DNA of 64,000 nt from Echinicola rosea (GTDB lineage: Bacteria; Bacteroidota; Bacteroidia; Cytophagales; Cyclobacteriaceae): contig NZ_CP040106.1 of assembly GCF_005281475.1 (NCBI RefSeq), positions 4,802,501 through 4,866,500 on the forward strand. Direction: 5' to 3'. Within the stretch, counting starts at the first letter, position 1. Each line of letters begins with the position of its first letter. A program made the position numbers and the translations under genes. Below are positions 8,091 through 18,500 of the stretch, piece by piece. The notes beneath the pieces are model-generated. The model was not told the DNA's origin. It saw only the letters and a program-made list of their open reading frames with translations, and did no database searches.

Positions 8091-9677
8091 ATGAAATATC
8101 TTTTTATAATATGTTGTCTTTTGGCGAGTACCACCCTGACCTATTCGCAAAAAAAAGCTGTACAAATATACAATGCCGACTCATCAGTGGTAGCATCTGG
8201 TGTAGTCGTGGATGGCAAGATGGAAGGGTTATGGCAACTAAGCTCTCCCAAAACGGATAAACTGCTGGAGGAAGGCTATCTAAAAGCAGGAAAAAAAGAT
8301 GGCACTTGGACCACTTACCATCCCAACGGCACCAAGCATATCGTGGCGGAGTACCGCAGCGGAAAACTCACAGGTCCCTTCAAGGAATTTGATAAAGAAG
8401 GCTACCTACTGGTAGATGCCACCTATAAGGACAGTGTATCTGTAGGAGAGTATAAGGAATATTATGGTGCAAGTGTAGCCCTTTATGGTTTTAACCCCTC
8501 CAAAAGGAGAAAACGAGAAGGCCAGTTCAAAAACGGAATGATCGATGGTGAATGGCTTTCTTATTACGAAAGTGGTCAGCTGGCCATTAAAAGCACCTAC
8601 AAAGAAGGAGATCTCCACGGCCCTTACCTTGAGTATAGCCGTGAAGGCCAACTCGTCATTGAGGTCAATTATGTGGAAGGAGAACCCGACGGGACATTTA
8701 CCCGCTACTCGATCGACAATGTGGTGGAGCAAACCGGTGAGTACAAAAACGGGAAGAAGACAGGCCGGTGGACGACCTATTTTCCCGGAACCAAAACAGT
8801 CTCTTCGGAGGAAGAATACGATAAAAACGGCCATAAAACTGGCACCTGGAAATATTATTATGAAAACCGAAGGCTAGCCAGGGTGGAACGCTACGAAAAT
8901 GATATTCCAGTAGGCACTTGGGAAGAGTATTTCCCCAATAAAAACCTCGCCAAACGCAAAACCTATGAACTTGGAATGCCTGTTGGGGAATACCAAGAGA
9001 ATCATGAAGATGGTGAAGCTTCCGTACGGGGGCAGTATTCCGGAGGAGTAAAAACAGGACTTTGGAAAAGCTATTACACCGACGGACAGCTTTATTCTAT
9101 TGGTGAATACAAAAATGGAGTAAAAACAGGGCTTTGGAAATATTTCAATAAAATAGGCATCCTTATCGCAGAAGGTGAATATGAACTGGGCTCCGAACAT
9201 GGCCAATGGTTCTATTATTATGACGGTGGCCAGCTCAAATCCGTCGGCAGCTACTTTTATGGATTTGAAGAAGGTACATGGGGGCTTTTCTATGACAATA
9301 AAAAACTCACCCAAGAAGAGTATTGGAGCAATGGCAGGCTGATGAACGTAAGCGAGTACCATTCCTATGATGGCAAAAACACCTTGGACAAAGGAACCCT
9401 TAAAGACGGTGAAGGCACCCGCTACACCTATTATGTCAATGGCACCAAGGAATCCGAAGGCACCTATGCGTTTGGCAAACAGACGGGAAAATGGACCTAT
9501 TACCATGACAATGGAAAAATAGCTTCTTCCGGCAGCATGGAAGATGGCAATAAAGAAGGTCGATGGAACTACTACACCAGATCCGGCAAATTAGCGGAGA
9601 TCATCACCTACAAGGATGATGAAATCGTTCCGGATAAACTCCCCGATCCAGACCTTCCCTTTCAAAATTTTGAATAG
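8091..9677 (+). CDS. Exported MORN/YwqK-like repeat protein
   Basis: A 528-residue protein with a Sec signal peptide (about residues 1-20, FIICCLLASTTLTYSQ). The rest is built from about 20 tandem units of roughly 23 residues. Their pattern is G-x-W-x-x-Y-Y-x-x-G-x-L followed by a polar turn and E-Y-x-x-G-x-K-x-G. These are the MORN-variant repeats annotated as YwqK-family 'antitoxin', but no toxin gene is adjacent and the length and signal peptide argue against an intracellular antitoxin. Such repeats form an elongated beta sheet and usually bind proteins or surfaces. No enzyme domain is present. An exact -7 box and a 3' terminator suggest a single-gene transcript. Confidence 0.8.
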   Translation: MKYLFIICCLLASTTLTYSQKKAVQIYNADSSVVASGVVVDGKMEGLWQLSSPKTDKLLEEGYLKAGKKDGTWTTYHPNGTKHIVAEYRSGKLTGPFKEFDKEGYLLVDATYKDSVSVGEYKEYYGASVALYGFNPSKRRKREGQFKNGMIDGEWLSYYESGQLAIKSTYKEGDLHGPYLEYSREGQLVIEVNYVEGEPDGTFTRYSIDNVVEQTGEYKNGKKTGRWTTYFPGTKTVSSEEEYDKNGHKTGTWKYYYENRRLARVERYENDIPVGTWEEYFPNKNLAKRKTYELGMPVGEYQENHEDGEASVRGQYSGGVKTGLWKSYYTDGQLYSIGEYKNGVKTGLWKYFNKIGILIAEGEYELGSEHGQWFYYYDGGQLKSVGSYFYGFEEGTWGLFYDNKKLTQEEYWSNGRLMNVSEYHSYDGKNTLDKGTLKDGEGTRYTYYVNGTKESEGTYAFGKQTGKWTYYHDNGKIASSGSMEDGNKEGRWNYYTRSGKLAEIITYKDDEIVPDKLPDPDLPFQNFE

Positions 9678-10179
9678 CAACGCACCACCGCGATTTATCA
9701 TAGCTAAAAGACAACAACCCTGTTATTCAACTTTTCGGAGCAGGGTTTTGTACTTTTGGGTCGGGAATACGGATGACATAATCGGCACCCCGCAGCTGTA
9801 TCCGATGGATGCAAACGGGGACTGTACGTCCATATACCACATACCTGAACCTGATACTTTACAAGTGTTCCGGGATGGATCATTGAGCAAAAGCCCCACT
9901 TTTCACTTGCCCCCATAAAACTAAAGTGGGCCTTCCCTTTTCCATTTGTTTTAATTTTCAAAATTTTCATTTTTCATTCCACACTTCGTTTACCAAGGAC
10001 TTTTCTTCTTCGTTTTCCACTATTATTTGAGTACATTTCTTAACAATCTCTCCGATAAGAACGCGCACCAATCAATATTTTAACATAAACACATAAATCT
10101 TTTTTAATTTTTTTATAAAAGTATTTTTTATATTGAGGCATATTTTGTTTATTTGAATACCCTAATAAATAAAACACAC
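9678..10179. other. Intergenic region with two hairpins
   Basis: No supported gene. It holds the terminator at 9716-9751 and a second hairpin at 9891-9934 (AAGCCCCACTTT against AAAGTGGGCCTT, one mismatch). From about 10040 to the ATG at 10180 an AT-rich leader probably contains the promoter of the ROK regulator. TATTTTG at 10141-10147 resembles a -7 box but is one base short. Confidence 0.5.
9716..9751 (+). terminator. Intrinsic terminator of the repeat-protein gene
   Basis: AACCCTG (9716-9722) pairs with CAGGGTT (9741-9747), followed by TTGTACTTTT. It lies 38 bp after the stop codon at 9677. Confidence 0.6.
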
Positions 10180-11418
10180 ATGAATTTAATCGATCCAAAA
10201 AAGAGCCTAGACGAAAAAGAAGGGGTAGTGGAAATCAAAAACTACCTCAACAAAATCAAGATCATTAAAAATCTCTATACCAATGGCAGCAACACTGCAA
10301 GCGAGATTTGTAATGAAGTGGGCATCAGTCTGCCTACGGTAAACTCATTACTGACTGATCTGATCAAGGCTGGAAAACTTGTCAAACAAGGCCGCGCAGA
10401 GTCGCAAGGTGGCCGAAAGCCAGACCTCTACAGGTTAGCGCAAGATTCCTTTTATGTCTTAGCACTTGATATTAGCAAGTTTGCGGTCCGTGCAGCCATC
10501 TATGACAGTGGCAACAAAGCGGTCACAGAAATCGGCACGTTCAAAATCACCTTAAACAATGAAAAGTCCACGTTTGACAAAATAGGTGATTTCATGGAAA
10601 CCTATATGCAAGAGTCTGGGATTCCAAATGAAAAGATTATTGCGATTGGCATGTCCATGCCAGGCCTGGTGGACTCAGTAAATGGTGTAAACCACACCTA
10701 CTTGAAATTTGGCAAGAAAAGCCTGGTCGAAAACTTCGAAGCACGTTTTGACAGAAAAGTATTCATAGAGAATGATGCCCGAGCCATGACATTGGCCGAA
10801 TTCAAGTTTAGCCAGGATCAAAAATACAATAACGTACTCGGCATCTTCGTGGGCTGGGGAATTGGTCTTGGGATCATCATTGACGGAAAGCTCTACAGGG
10901 GTGGAGCAGGATTTGCAGGTGAATTCAGCCACTCCCCTATCTTCGAGTCCCGTGAGATCTCCTGTACCTGCGGCAAAAAAGGTTGCCTGGAAGCCGTGGC
11001 TTCCGGGACGGCCATGGTAAGGATGGCAGAGGAAGCCATCGAAAAAGATAGTGATTCCATCCTAAGCCGAATGGCCAGGGAGCGAGGAGAGGGCATTGAT
11101 CCGTCCCTCATCGTCGATGCGGCGCTTGCAGGTGACCAAAGGGCCATCACCATCCTGTCTGACGTGGGGCTGGACTTGGGACGAGGGATTTCGATCCTCA
11201 TCCAATTGCTCAATCCGGATTTGATCATCGTGGGTGGCAGCGTGGCAGAGGCACAGCAATACCTGATCACGCCGATCCAGCAGGCGCTGAACATCTTCAG
11301 CATGGCCAAGTCCCGTGAAAAGTCAGAGCTGACCCTGTACAAGCTGGGCAAGGAAGTAGGCCTATTGGGAGGCGTGGCCGTAGTAATAGAAAATATATTT
11401 GAAGATATCATAAACTGA
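10180..11418 (+). CDS. ROK-family transcriptional regulator (NagC/XylR type)
   Basis: DNA-binding ROK protein of 412 residues, probably sensing a sugar or sugar phosphate and controlling the amino-sugar genes that follow. The N-terminal winged helix-turn-helix spans about residues 24-80 (TASEICNEVGISLPTVNSLL, then wing RKPDLYRL). The ROK domain follows, with the glycine-rich VGWGIGLGIIIDG segment. A zinc motif CTCGKKGC sits in the usual place, and EFSH stands for the usual ExGH. The ATG at 10180 is preferred over the upstream in-frame TTG at 10153. The NagB-type gene begins shortly after the stop and a ROK kinase comes next, so all three probably act on N-acetylglucosamine or a related sugar. 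Confidence 0.88.
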   Translation: MNLIDPKKSLDEKEGVVEIKNYLNKIKIIKNLYTNGSNTASEICNEVGISLPTVNSLLTDLIKAGKLVKQGRAESQGGRKPDLYRLAQDSFYVLALDISKFAVRAAIYDSGNKAVTEIGTFKITLNNEKSTFDKIGDFMETYMQESGIPNEKIIAIGMSMPGLVDSVNGVNHTYLKFGKKSLVENFEARFDRKVFIENDARAMTLAEFKFSQDQKYNNVLGIFVGWGIGLGIIIDGKLYRGGAGFAGEFSHSPIFESREISCTCGKKGCLEAVASGTAMVRMAEEAIEKDSDSILSRMARERGEGIDPSLIVDAALAGDQRAITILSDVGLDLGRGISILIQLLNPDLIIVGGSVAEAQQYLITPIQQALNIFSMAKSREKSELTLYKLGKEVGLLGGVAVVIENIFEDIIN

Positions 11419-11490
11419 TCCCGGCAGCAGGAAACCTGTATGCCCAAGGATCATTTTGACCATAGCATTAACATAAAAAACAATTTTAAT

Positions 11491-13818
11491 ATGCTAAGCA
11501 ACTATCCTTTATCGGAAGTAGAAGAATGTTTCTTAAAAGAGTCAGGCGTGAAGGAGATCACCACCAAGATCCCTTACCTGACTGTGGACAATTTCCCAAA
11601 GCTTGGGTTATTGACGGCATGTAGGTTCCTGGAGTGGGCTGCCCACAACCCTGACGGGGTGATCAGCTTACCAACTGGCAAAACTCCTGAGTTTTTCATC
11701 AAATGGACCCAATTTCTGCTTGAGAATTGGGATAGCAAAAAAGGCAAGCAAATCCGTGAACAGTATGGGATGAGCGATCTCAAAAAGCCGGTTCTTAAAG
11801 ACTTGCATTTTGTACAGATCGATGAGTTTTATCCAATTTCCTCTTCCCAGCACAATAGCTTCTACCATTATGTAAACAAGTTTTACATTGATGGGTTTGG
11901 CCTGGATCCAGAAAAAGCATTGCTGATCAATTCCGATGATATTCCATTGGCCGAAGGCAAACACTTTTCTGAAATATTCCCAGACCTTAAGGTGGACCTT
12001 TCCCTTCGATTTAGAGAAGCCTCGAACAAACAAGAAAAACTGCAGCAGGAGTCTATCTTCCTGATCGACAAATGGTGCGGCGAATATGAGCAAAAAATCA
12101 GGGAAAAGGGCGGAATAGGCTTCTTCTTGGGCGGCATTGGCCCCGATGGACATATTGCTTTTAACACCAGGGGTTCTGACATTTTCTCCACTACAAGGCT
12201 GACAGAGACCAATTTCGAAACACAAGCCGTAGCGGCGGGTGACCTGGGAGGCATAGAGGTATCTGCCAACCGACTCGTCATCACCATCGGGCTAGACTCC
12301 ATCGTGTACAATCCCGAAGCGGTGGGCATCATCATTGCCGCTGGCGAAGCCAAGGCACAGATCGTAAAAGATTCGTTGGAAACAGACCTGACCAATATCC
12401 ACCCGGCCACGGTACTCCAAAAATTGAAAAATGGCCGTTTTTACCTGACCAAAGGTGGCGCTTCCAAACTGACTGACAGCATCAACAGCTATTACAAAAC
12501 AGGCGAATGGACACAGGCCAAGACCGAAAAATCCATCCTTGAGCTATGTAAGAAGTTGGGCAAGTATGCCAGTAGGCTTAAATTGGAAGACCTCAAAAAC
12601 GATCCATATACTTCACTTATTCCCAATCTTTCTGAAAAAACGGTAGCTTCTGTCATCCAAAGCACCATCGATAAGCTAAACAGGGGAATTGAGAAAGAAG
12701 AAAATGAAGTGCTTCTTCATACCGGACCTCACCACGATGATATTTCCTTGGGGATTTTGCCCCATATCACGAACCAACTGAGTGAGAAGACCAACGAAGC
12801 CCATTTCTCCGTATTGACTTCTGGCTTTACAGCAGTGACCAACACCTTTGTGATCGACACCTTGCTCTACACCAAGAAGCTGTTGGATGCAGACCAAATC
12901 CAAATGGTCAATTATGAGGACTTCTTTCAGACAGGCTATAAGCTAAAAATGGACAAGGATGTGTACCACTACCTTACCAATGTAGCATCAGAAGATCCTG
13001 AACAACAAAAAAGAGGACTTTGCCACCGTGTGGTAAGGGCTGTGGTAGAAGTATTTGAAGTCAAAAACAACCAAAAGCTTCGTGAGACCATTAATGATGT
13101 GATCAGCATCCTTAAGAATTCTTACGACGGCGAGAAAAACCCACCAAAAATCCAGAAACTGAAGGGCATGATCCGGGAGTTTGAGGAAGAATTGGTTTGG
13201 GCGCACTTTGGCGTGAAAGTAAGAAATGTACATCACCTGAGACTGGGCTTCTACACCGGAGATATATTCACCGAGCAGCCGGACAAGAAACGTGATGTGG
13301 AGCCGATCGTGGAGATGTTCCGCGAAATCAATCCAACCAAAATCAGCTTGACGCTGGACCCGGAAGGAAGCGGTCCCGACACCCACTACAAAGTACTTCA
13401 GGCAACTGCCGAAGCGGTAAGACAGTGGAGCAAAGAAAAAGACCTGAGTGATCTCCGCATCATCGGTTACAGAAACGTATGGTTTAAGTTTGAAGCGGCA
13501 GAATCCAATGTCATCGTACCGGTTTCATTGGGAGACCTCTCCGTTATGGAAGATTCATTTGCCAATTGCTACCTCAGCCAGGTGAATGCATCATTCCCAA
13601 GCTATGCCCACAATGGTAAATTCAGTACCATCGCCAAGCGTACATGGGTAAATCAACTGAACGACGTGCAGTTGCTGCTTGGAAAAGATTATTTCTATCA
13701 GCACGACATGGCTAAGGTAAGGGCAAGCCACGGCCTGATTTTCTTCAAGGACATGAATGTGGAAGAATTTATCGCCCATGCCAGAGAATTGGAAAAATCC
13801 ATTGAAGGGATGATCTAA
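11491..13818 (+). CDS. nagB: Glucosamine-6-phosphate deaminase fused to a PIG-L/LmbE-type domain
   Basis: Two-domain protein of 775 residues from ATG 11491; an ATG at 11440 would add 17 unconserved residues. The N-terminal half is the NagB fold, converting glucosamine-6-phosphate to fructose-6-phosphate and ammonia. It shows QIDEFYP with the enolising Asp and FLGGIGPDGHIAFNTRG with the ring-opening Asp-x-His pair. The C-terminal half resembles a PIG-L/LmbE zinc deacetylase: PHHDD in place of AHPDD, and DTHYKV for the third metal ligand. Such fusions are known in Bacteroidota. The PIG-L half could deacetylate GlcNAc-6-phosphate, which would let one protein do both steps, but this is inference. 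It sits between a ROK regulator and a ROK kinase. Confidence 0.87.
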   Translation: MLSNYPLSEVEECFLKESGVKEITTKIPYLTVDNFPKLGLLTACRFLEWAAHNPDGVISLPTGKTPEFFIKWTQFLLENWDSKKGKQIREQYGMSDLKKPVLKDLHFVQIDEFYPISSSQHNSFYHYVNKFYIDGFGLDPEKALLINSDDIPLAEGKHFSEIFPDLKVDLSLRFREASNKQEKLQQESIFLIDKWCGEYEQKIREKGGIGFFLGGIGPDGHIAFNTRGSDIFSTTRLTETNFETQAVAAGDLGGIEVSANRLVITIGLDSIVYNPEAVGIIIAAGEAKAQIVKDSLETDLTNIHPATVLQKLKNGRFYLTKGGASKLTDSINSYYKTGEWTQAKTEKSILELCKKLGKYASRLKLEDLKNDPYTSLIPNLSEKTVASVIQSTIDKLNRGIEKEENEVLLHTGPHHDDISLGILPHITNQLSEKTNEAHFSVLTSGFTAVTNTFVIDTLLYTKKLLDADQIQMVNYEDFFQTGYKLKMDKDVYHYLTNVASEDPEQQKRGLCHRVVRAVVEVFEVKNNQKLRETINDVISILKNSYDGEKNPPKIQKLKGMIREFEEELVWAHFGVKVRNVHHLRLGFYTGDIFTEQPDKKRDVEPIVEMFREINPTKISLTLDPEGSGPDTHYKVLQATAEAVRQWSKEKDLSDLRIIGYRNVWFKFEAAESNVIVPVSLGDLSVMEDSFANCYLSQVNASFPSYAHNGKFSTIAKRTWVNQLNDVQLLLGKDYFYQHDMAKVRASHGLIFFKDMNVEEFIAHARELEKSIEGMI

Positions 13819-13908
13819 ACTCAGGTATTAAACCTTGCGCCTGATAATTATTAAGGTATCCGTGGGCGTACCTGCCTGCGGATATCTTTGGTTTTTAAAC
13901 GTAGATAC

Positions 13909-14784
13909 ATGAAAAAAAATCGGCTGATTCTGGGACTTGATATTGGAGGGACTTCTATCAATGCCGGTATTATGAAGGATGGGGAACTGATCGAAAAGCG
14001 AGAGATCTCCACACCTTCGCAAGAGCCCCAAGAAGTAATACTATCGACCATCGCTGACTTTATCGCTTCCTATTTTTCCCATGAGATAGATGGAATAGGC
14101 ATAGGCATTCCCGGTTTGGTGGATGCTGATAAAGGCATCGTTTATAACCTAGAGAATATTCCTGCTTTCACCAAGGTAGCCCTTAAAGGTTACTTGGAAA
14201 AAGCACTTGACAAACCCGTCTATATCAATAACGATGCAAACTGTTTTGCCCTCGGTGAATATAAGTTTGGGGGAGCCAATAAGCACAGGCACATCGTGGG
14301 GATTACGTTAGGGACAGGGATCGGCACCGGTGTCATCACCAATGGTGAACTCTATCCGGGATTTCTGTGCGGAGCCGGTGAATGGGGAGGTGTGCCTTAC
14401 CTGGACAGTAATTTTGAGAACTACTGCAGTAGTAAGTTCTTCAGGAAACTCCACCATACCACTGCAAAAAAGCTGGCCGCCAAAGCTGCCAGCGGAGATC
14501 AGGAAGCATTAGACCTGTTTTATGAATACGGTACACATATCGGAAATCTGATCAAGTATATACTGTTTACCTTTGCTCCTGAAGCAATTGTAATTGGTGG
14601 ATCCATTAGAAAGGCATTTCCTTATTTCTCCAAGGGGATAGAGGAAACGGTAAAGACTTTTCCTTATGCTTCCATCAGTGAAAACCTGACCATTTACACC
14701 TCTTCGTTTGATGACTCGGCCATCATGGGAGCTGCTGCGCTGATGACAGAAGCAGAAGCCCACGTAGCCAATATCGTCAAATAA
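13909..14784 (+). CDS. ROK-family sugar kinase
   Basis: Predicted cytoplasmic glucokinase-like kinase of 291 residues. ATG 13909 (MKKNRLILGLDIGGTS) is preferred over an upstream in-frame TTG. The phosphate-binding LGLDIGGTS, IPGLVD, NDANCFALGEYKFG with the catalytic Asp, and ITLGTGIGTGVI are all present. The CxCGxxGC zinc cluster of typical ROK glucokinases is missing; EWGGVPYLD is found there instead. This subgroup recurs in Bacteroidota and its sugar is uncertain. N-acetylglucosamine or glucosamine is the natural guess given the NagB fusion 90 bp upstream. A strong terminator follows the stop codon. Confidence 0.85.
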   Translation: MKKNRLILGLDIGGTSINAGIMKDGELIEKREISTPSQEPQEVILSTIADFIASYFSHEIDGIGIGIPGLVDADKGIVYNLENIPAFTKVALKGYLEKALDKPVYINNDANCFALGEYKFGGANKHRHIVGITLGTGIGTGVITNGELYPGFLCGAGEWGGVPYLDSNFENYCSSKFFRKLHHTTAKKLAAKAASGDQEALDLFYEYGTHIGNLIKYILFTFAPEAIVIGGSIRKAFPYFSKGIEETVKTFPYASISENLTIYTSSFDDSAIMGAAALMTEAEAHVANIVK

Positions 14785-14867
14785 AAAAGCTGTCTCATCA
14801 TTCCCCGAAATAACCTGAAAAAAACAGGCTGTTTCATAAGTGGATATATGAATGGGACAGCTTTTTC
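14783..14867 (+). terminator. Intrinsic terminator after the ROK kinase
   Basis: AAAAAAGCTGTCTCAT (14783-14798) pairs with ATGGGACAGCTTTTTC (14852-14867) with one mismatch, and a T-run follows on the plus strand. The loop itself contains a smaller CCTG/CAGG stem. Confidence 0.7.
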
Positions 14868-14917
14868 TCATTTTTATGACTGCTTTCCTATCTTTAAAAG
14901 ATCCGCAAGGTTTTTTG

Positions 14918-15210
14918 GCCACGAAGACGCTAAGGCTCTAAGGTTTTTGGGAGCTGGTCCGTCGCTTACTTCCACCCACCTAATCCGAATTTGTATTGCG
15001 GATGACAGAGTATGGTATTTGTAATGACCTACATCACAATGTTTTTATCGCCACGAAGACACTAAGGCACTAAGATTTTTGGGACTGGTCCGTCGCTAAC
15101 TCCCACCCACCTAATCCGAATTTGTATTGCGGATGACAGAGTATGGTATTTGTAATGACCTACATCACAATGTTTTTATCGCCACAAAGACGCTAAGGCA
15201 CTAAGATTTT
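14918..15210. repeat. Tandem array, 131/132-bp unit, 2.2 copies
   Basis: Copies start at GCCACGAAGAC (14918), GCCACGAAGAC (15050) and GCCACAAAGAC (15181). The first two are 132 and 131 bp long and nearly identical; differences fall in the first 60 bases, while the last 75 are the same. The third copy stops after about 30 bases. Each unit starts with the dispersed motif GCCACnAAGnCnCTAAGGC and carries a small ATCCG...CGGAT hairpin. Confidence 0.9.
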
Positions 15211-15262
15211 TTTTGGGGGGTGCCCTTGGATAGACAATACTTTTTTACCTGGATTTTAGCTG

Positions 15263-15283
15263 TTCGGGATTTGTGATCCCGAA
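15263..15283. repeat. Short hairpin repeat of the GGATTTGCAATCC type
   Basis: TTCGGGAT-TTGTG-ATCCCGAA is a perfect 8-bp stem. Similar stems occur at 27207-27221 and 27264-27274, which suggests a small dispersed hairpin family. Confidence 0.45.
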
Positions 15284-15544
15284 TCGGAATAATGGAAATT
15301 TAAAATGCCTCTAAGCCATTTGTGAGGAGCTCAACCATCAATAAGGATATAGATTTTCAACAACTTACATGTGCTAGCCTAACGGCTATGGCCGGTACGG
15401 AAGCCTTGATATGCCTCAGGTCCACCACGTTTAGTGTTTTGCAAGGACCGAACTGTTCTTTGCCCAAACCATTGAAATAACAAATTATCCTTTTATATTA
15501 TACATGCTTAATTCACATAAATATTCAACCACTTACAATATAAA

Positions 15545-18500
15545 ATGTTTGGAAAACGATATACGGCTATATTCCTTTTTATAACCCTTTTTTTAATTGG
15601 AAAAAACGTCCATGCACAGGACGTTCCCTATCCTGTTTTCTTTCAAGAAAAGAAGCCCAAAAAGAGTGGGATTGCATTCAAAAATGAAATCACAGAGGAT
15701 GCACACCACAACATCCTGACCTACGAATACTTCTACAATGGTGGCGGTGTGGCAGTGGGTGATCTCGATAATGACGGGCTGGACGATATTTTCTTTACGG
15801 GAAACATGGTGGACAATGTCCTTTACCATAACGAAGGAAACTTCAATTTCAAGGATATCAGCAAGAAAGCCGGTATAAGGGGAAAGGACAGTTGGACCAC
15901 TGGCGTCACCATGGCCGATATCAATGCTGATGGATTTTTGGACATCTACGTTTGCTATTCTGGAGATGGAGATGCCAAAAGCCGACAAAATGAGCTTTAC
16001 ATTAACAATGGTGATCTCAGTTTTTCAGAAAAGGCATCCCAATACGGCTTGGACGATGCCTCAAACAGTACCCAGGCACTTTTCTTTGATTTTGACAAGG
16101 ATGGTGACCTGGACATGTTTTTACTCAATCATAACATTGAAGTCATTCATGAACTGGAGTTTGCAGCAGCCAAAACCGACCGTCATCCCACTGCAGGGGA
16201 TCGTCTCTACAGAAATGACAGCGGCACTTTTACAGACATCAGTGAAGCTGCTGGCATCATCGGGAATTCACTGGGCTTCGGCCTGGGCATTATTGCTTCG
16301 GACATCAATGACGACGGCTGGCCTGACCTTTACATTTCAAATGATTATGTGGAGCATGATTACCTCTATATCAATAACCAAGACGGCACTTTTTCTGAAA
16401 AACTCGCCGAGAAACTACAACACATCAGTCATTTCAGCATGGGCCTGGACATTGCTGACATCAACAATGACGGCATGAAGGACATCTTCACCTTGGACAT
16501 GTTACCAGAAGACAACAAACGCCAAAAGCTCCTCTATGGCCCGGAGAATTACGAACATTACGGATTGATGGTCTCAGAAGGCTTCCACCACCAAAATATG
16601 CGAAACATGCTGCAGGTAAATAACGGCAATAGCACCTTCAGTGAAATTGGCCAATTGGCGGGTATTTCCAATACAGATTGGAGTTGGTCTTCCCTTTTCT
16701 TTGATGCCAACAACGATGGATACAAAGACCTCTACATCACCAATGGCTACTACAGGGATTATACCAACCGTGATTTCCTCAAATACAAAGGGGATTATTA
16801 TTTCCAAAAGGCCATCAATCGTGAAAAAGCAGACACGCTAGAACTGGTCACTTCCATGACTTCCACTCCCCTCCCCAATTACGCCTTCCAAAACAAGGGT
16901 GACTTGACCTTCAGGGACGTCTCTGAAGAATGGGGCCTGGCCAAGCACGGCTTCTCCAACGGGGCTGCTTATGCAGATCTCAACAACGATGGACGGCTAG
17001 ATTTGGTGGTAAATAATCTAAACGACTTTGCCTCCATTTACCAAAACACCTCCAATCCTGGCACCAAAGGAAATTTCCTGAAGGTAACACTTAAAGGCGA
17101 AGGCAAGAACACCTACGGCATTGGCAGCCAAGTAACCGTTTTCACCGAACACCGTGCGCTGATACTCGAACAAATGCCTACAAGAGGCTTTCAGTCATCG
17201 ATCAGCTATACCTTGCACTTTGGATTGGGGGGCAGTGAAAAAGTGGATTCTCTGCGGGTCTTGTGGCCTTCCGGCAAAACCCAAACCTTACAAGCGATCT
17301 CTGCTAACCAGACCATCCTGCTCTCTGAATCCCAGGCTACCCCAATGGAAAGCAGAAAAATGCCTCGCACAGTCGCGGCTTACTACGAATCAGCCCCATC
17401 TCCGGTACAATACCATCACAAGGAAAAAGGATACAATGACTTCAAGCGACAACCGCTTTTAACGGAAATGCCCAGTTACCTAGGCCCTAAGCTGGCCGCC
17501 ACGAATGCGGTGGACGGTAGCACGCTATTATATATCGGAGGCACTAAAGGTAATCCTGGAAAACTTTTTAAAGCCGATACCACTGGCCACCTCACCCCCA
17601 CATCCGCCATCGTAACAGGCGAAGAATATACAGACGCCGATGCCCTCTTTCTGGATGCCAATCAGGACGGCCATCCTGATCTGTACTTGGCCAGCGGCGG
17701 GTACCATAACTATACCCCCAAGGACGAGGCACTACAGGACCGACTTTACCTTAATGATGGCACAGGAAAGCTGCTCCAAAATCCGGAAGCATTGCCAAAA
17801 ATGCTGACAAGCACAGCCGTGGTCAAGAGTGCCGATATCAACCAAGATGGATTTCCAGACCTGTTCGTAGGCGGGCGGATCGTCCCAGGAAAATACCCGG
17901 AGATTCCCAATAGCTACCTGCTTATAAATGACGGAACCGGAACATTTACCGACGCCACTTCTATCCTCGCCCCGGACATCAGCAATCTGGGAATGGTAAC
18001 CGACGCGGCTTGGACAGACCTCAATGGCGATCGGTTCAGCGATCTTATCATTGTAGGTGAATGTATGTCCGTTCAGGTTTTTATCAACCAACATGGCAAA
18101 CAACTGATCAACCAAACATCCCAATGGCTCGCGAGTTCACCTCATGGCCTCTGGAACAGCCTGGCCAAAGGCGATTTTGATGGGGACGGAGATGACGACC
18201 TGATCCTGGGAAATTACGGATTAAACTCACAACTGAAAGCCTCCAAAGAACATCCCATCACTTTGTACTATGGCGATTTTGACGAAAACGGTTCCATTGA
18301 CCCGCTGATGGTGAGGTACGTGCAAGGCGAGGCCTATCCATTTGCTAGCCGCGATGAGCTGCTGGACCAGCTGTACGGCATGCGCAGCAAGTTTACCGAT
18401 TATGAATCCTATTCCAAGGCGAAGATTGAGGACATTTTGACCAAGTCACAATTGGAATCGGCCGATAGACTTACCGTCAATGAACTCAAGACACTGTATC

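Larger units (their letters stand above)
14868..15544. other. Repeat-rich intergenic region
   Basis: No gene is supported. The first part is the 131-bp tandem repeat array (14918-15210). A hairpin TTCGGGAT...ATCCCGAA follows at 15263-15283. The last 250 bp look like unique sequence, AT-rich from about 15476 and likely to hold the promoter of the FG-GAP gene. Confidence 0.6.

Noticed and set aside
8091..9677. Toxin-antitoxin module based on the YwqK-like annotation
   Set aside because: The protein is exported and long, and no toxin-like gene is adjacent.
9616..9970. Overlapping plus and minus frames after the repeat protein
   Set aside because: They cross the terminator and lack start context or conserved features.
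14918..15210. CRISPR array
   Set aside because: Unit length is 131 bp with no short repeat-spacer alternation and no cas gene in the window.
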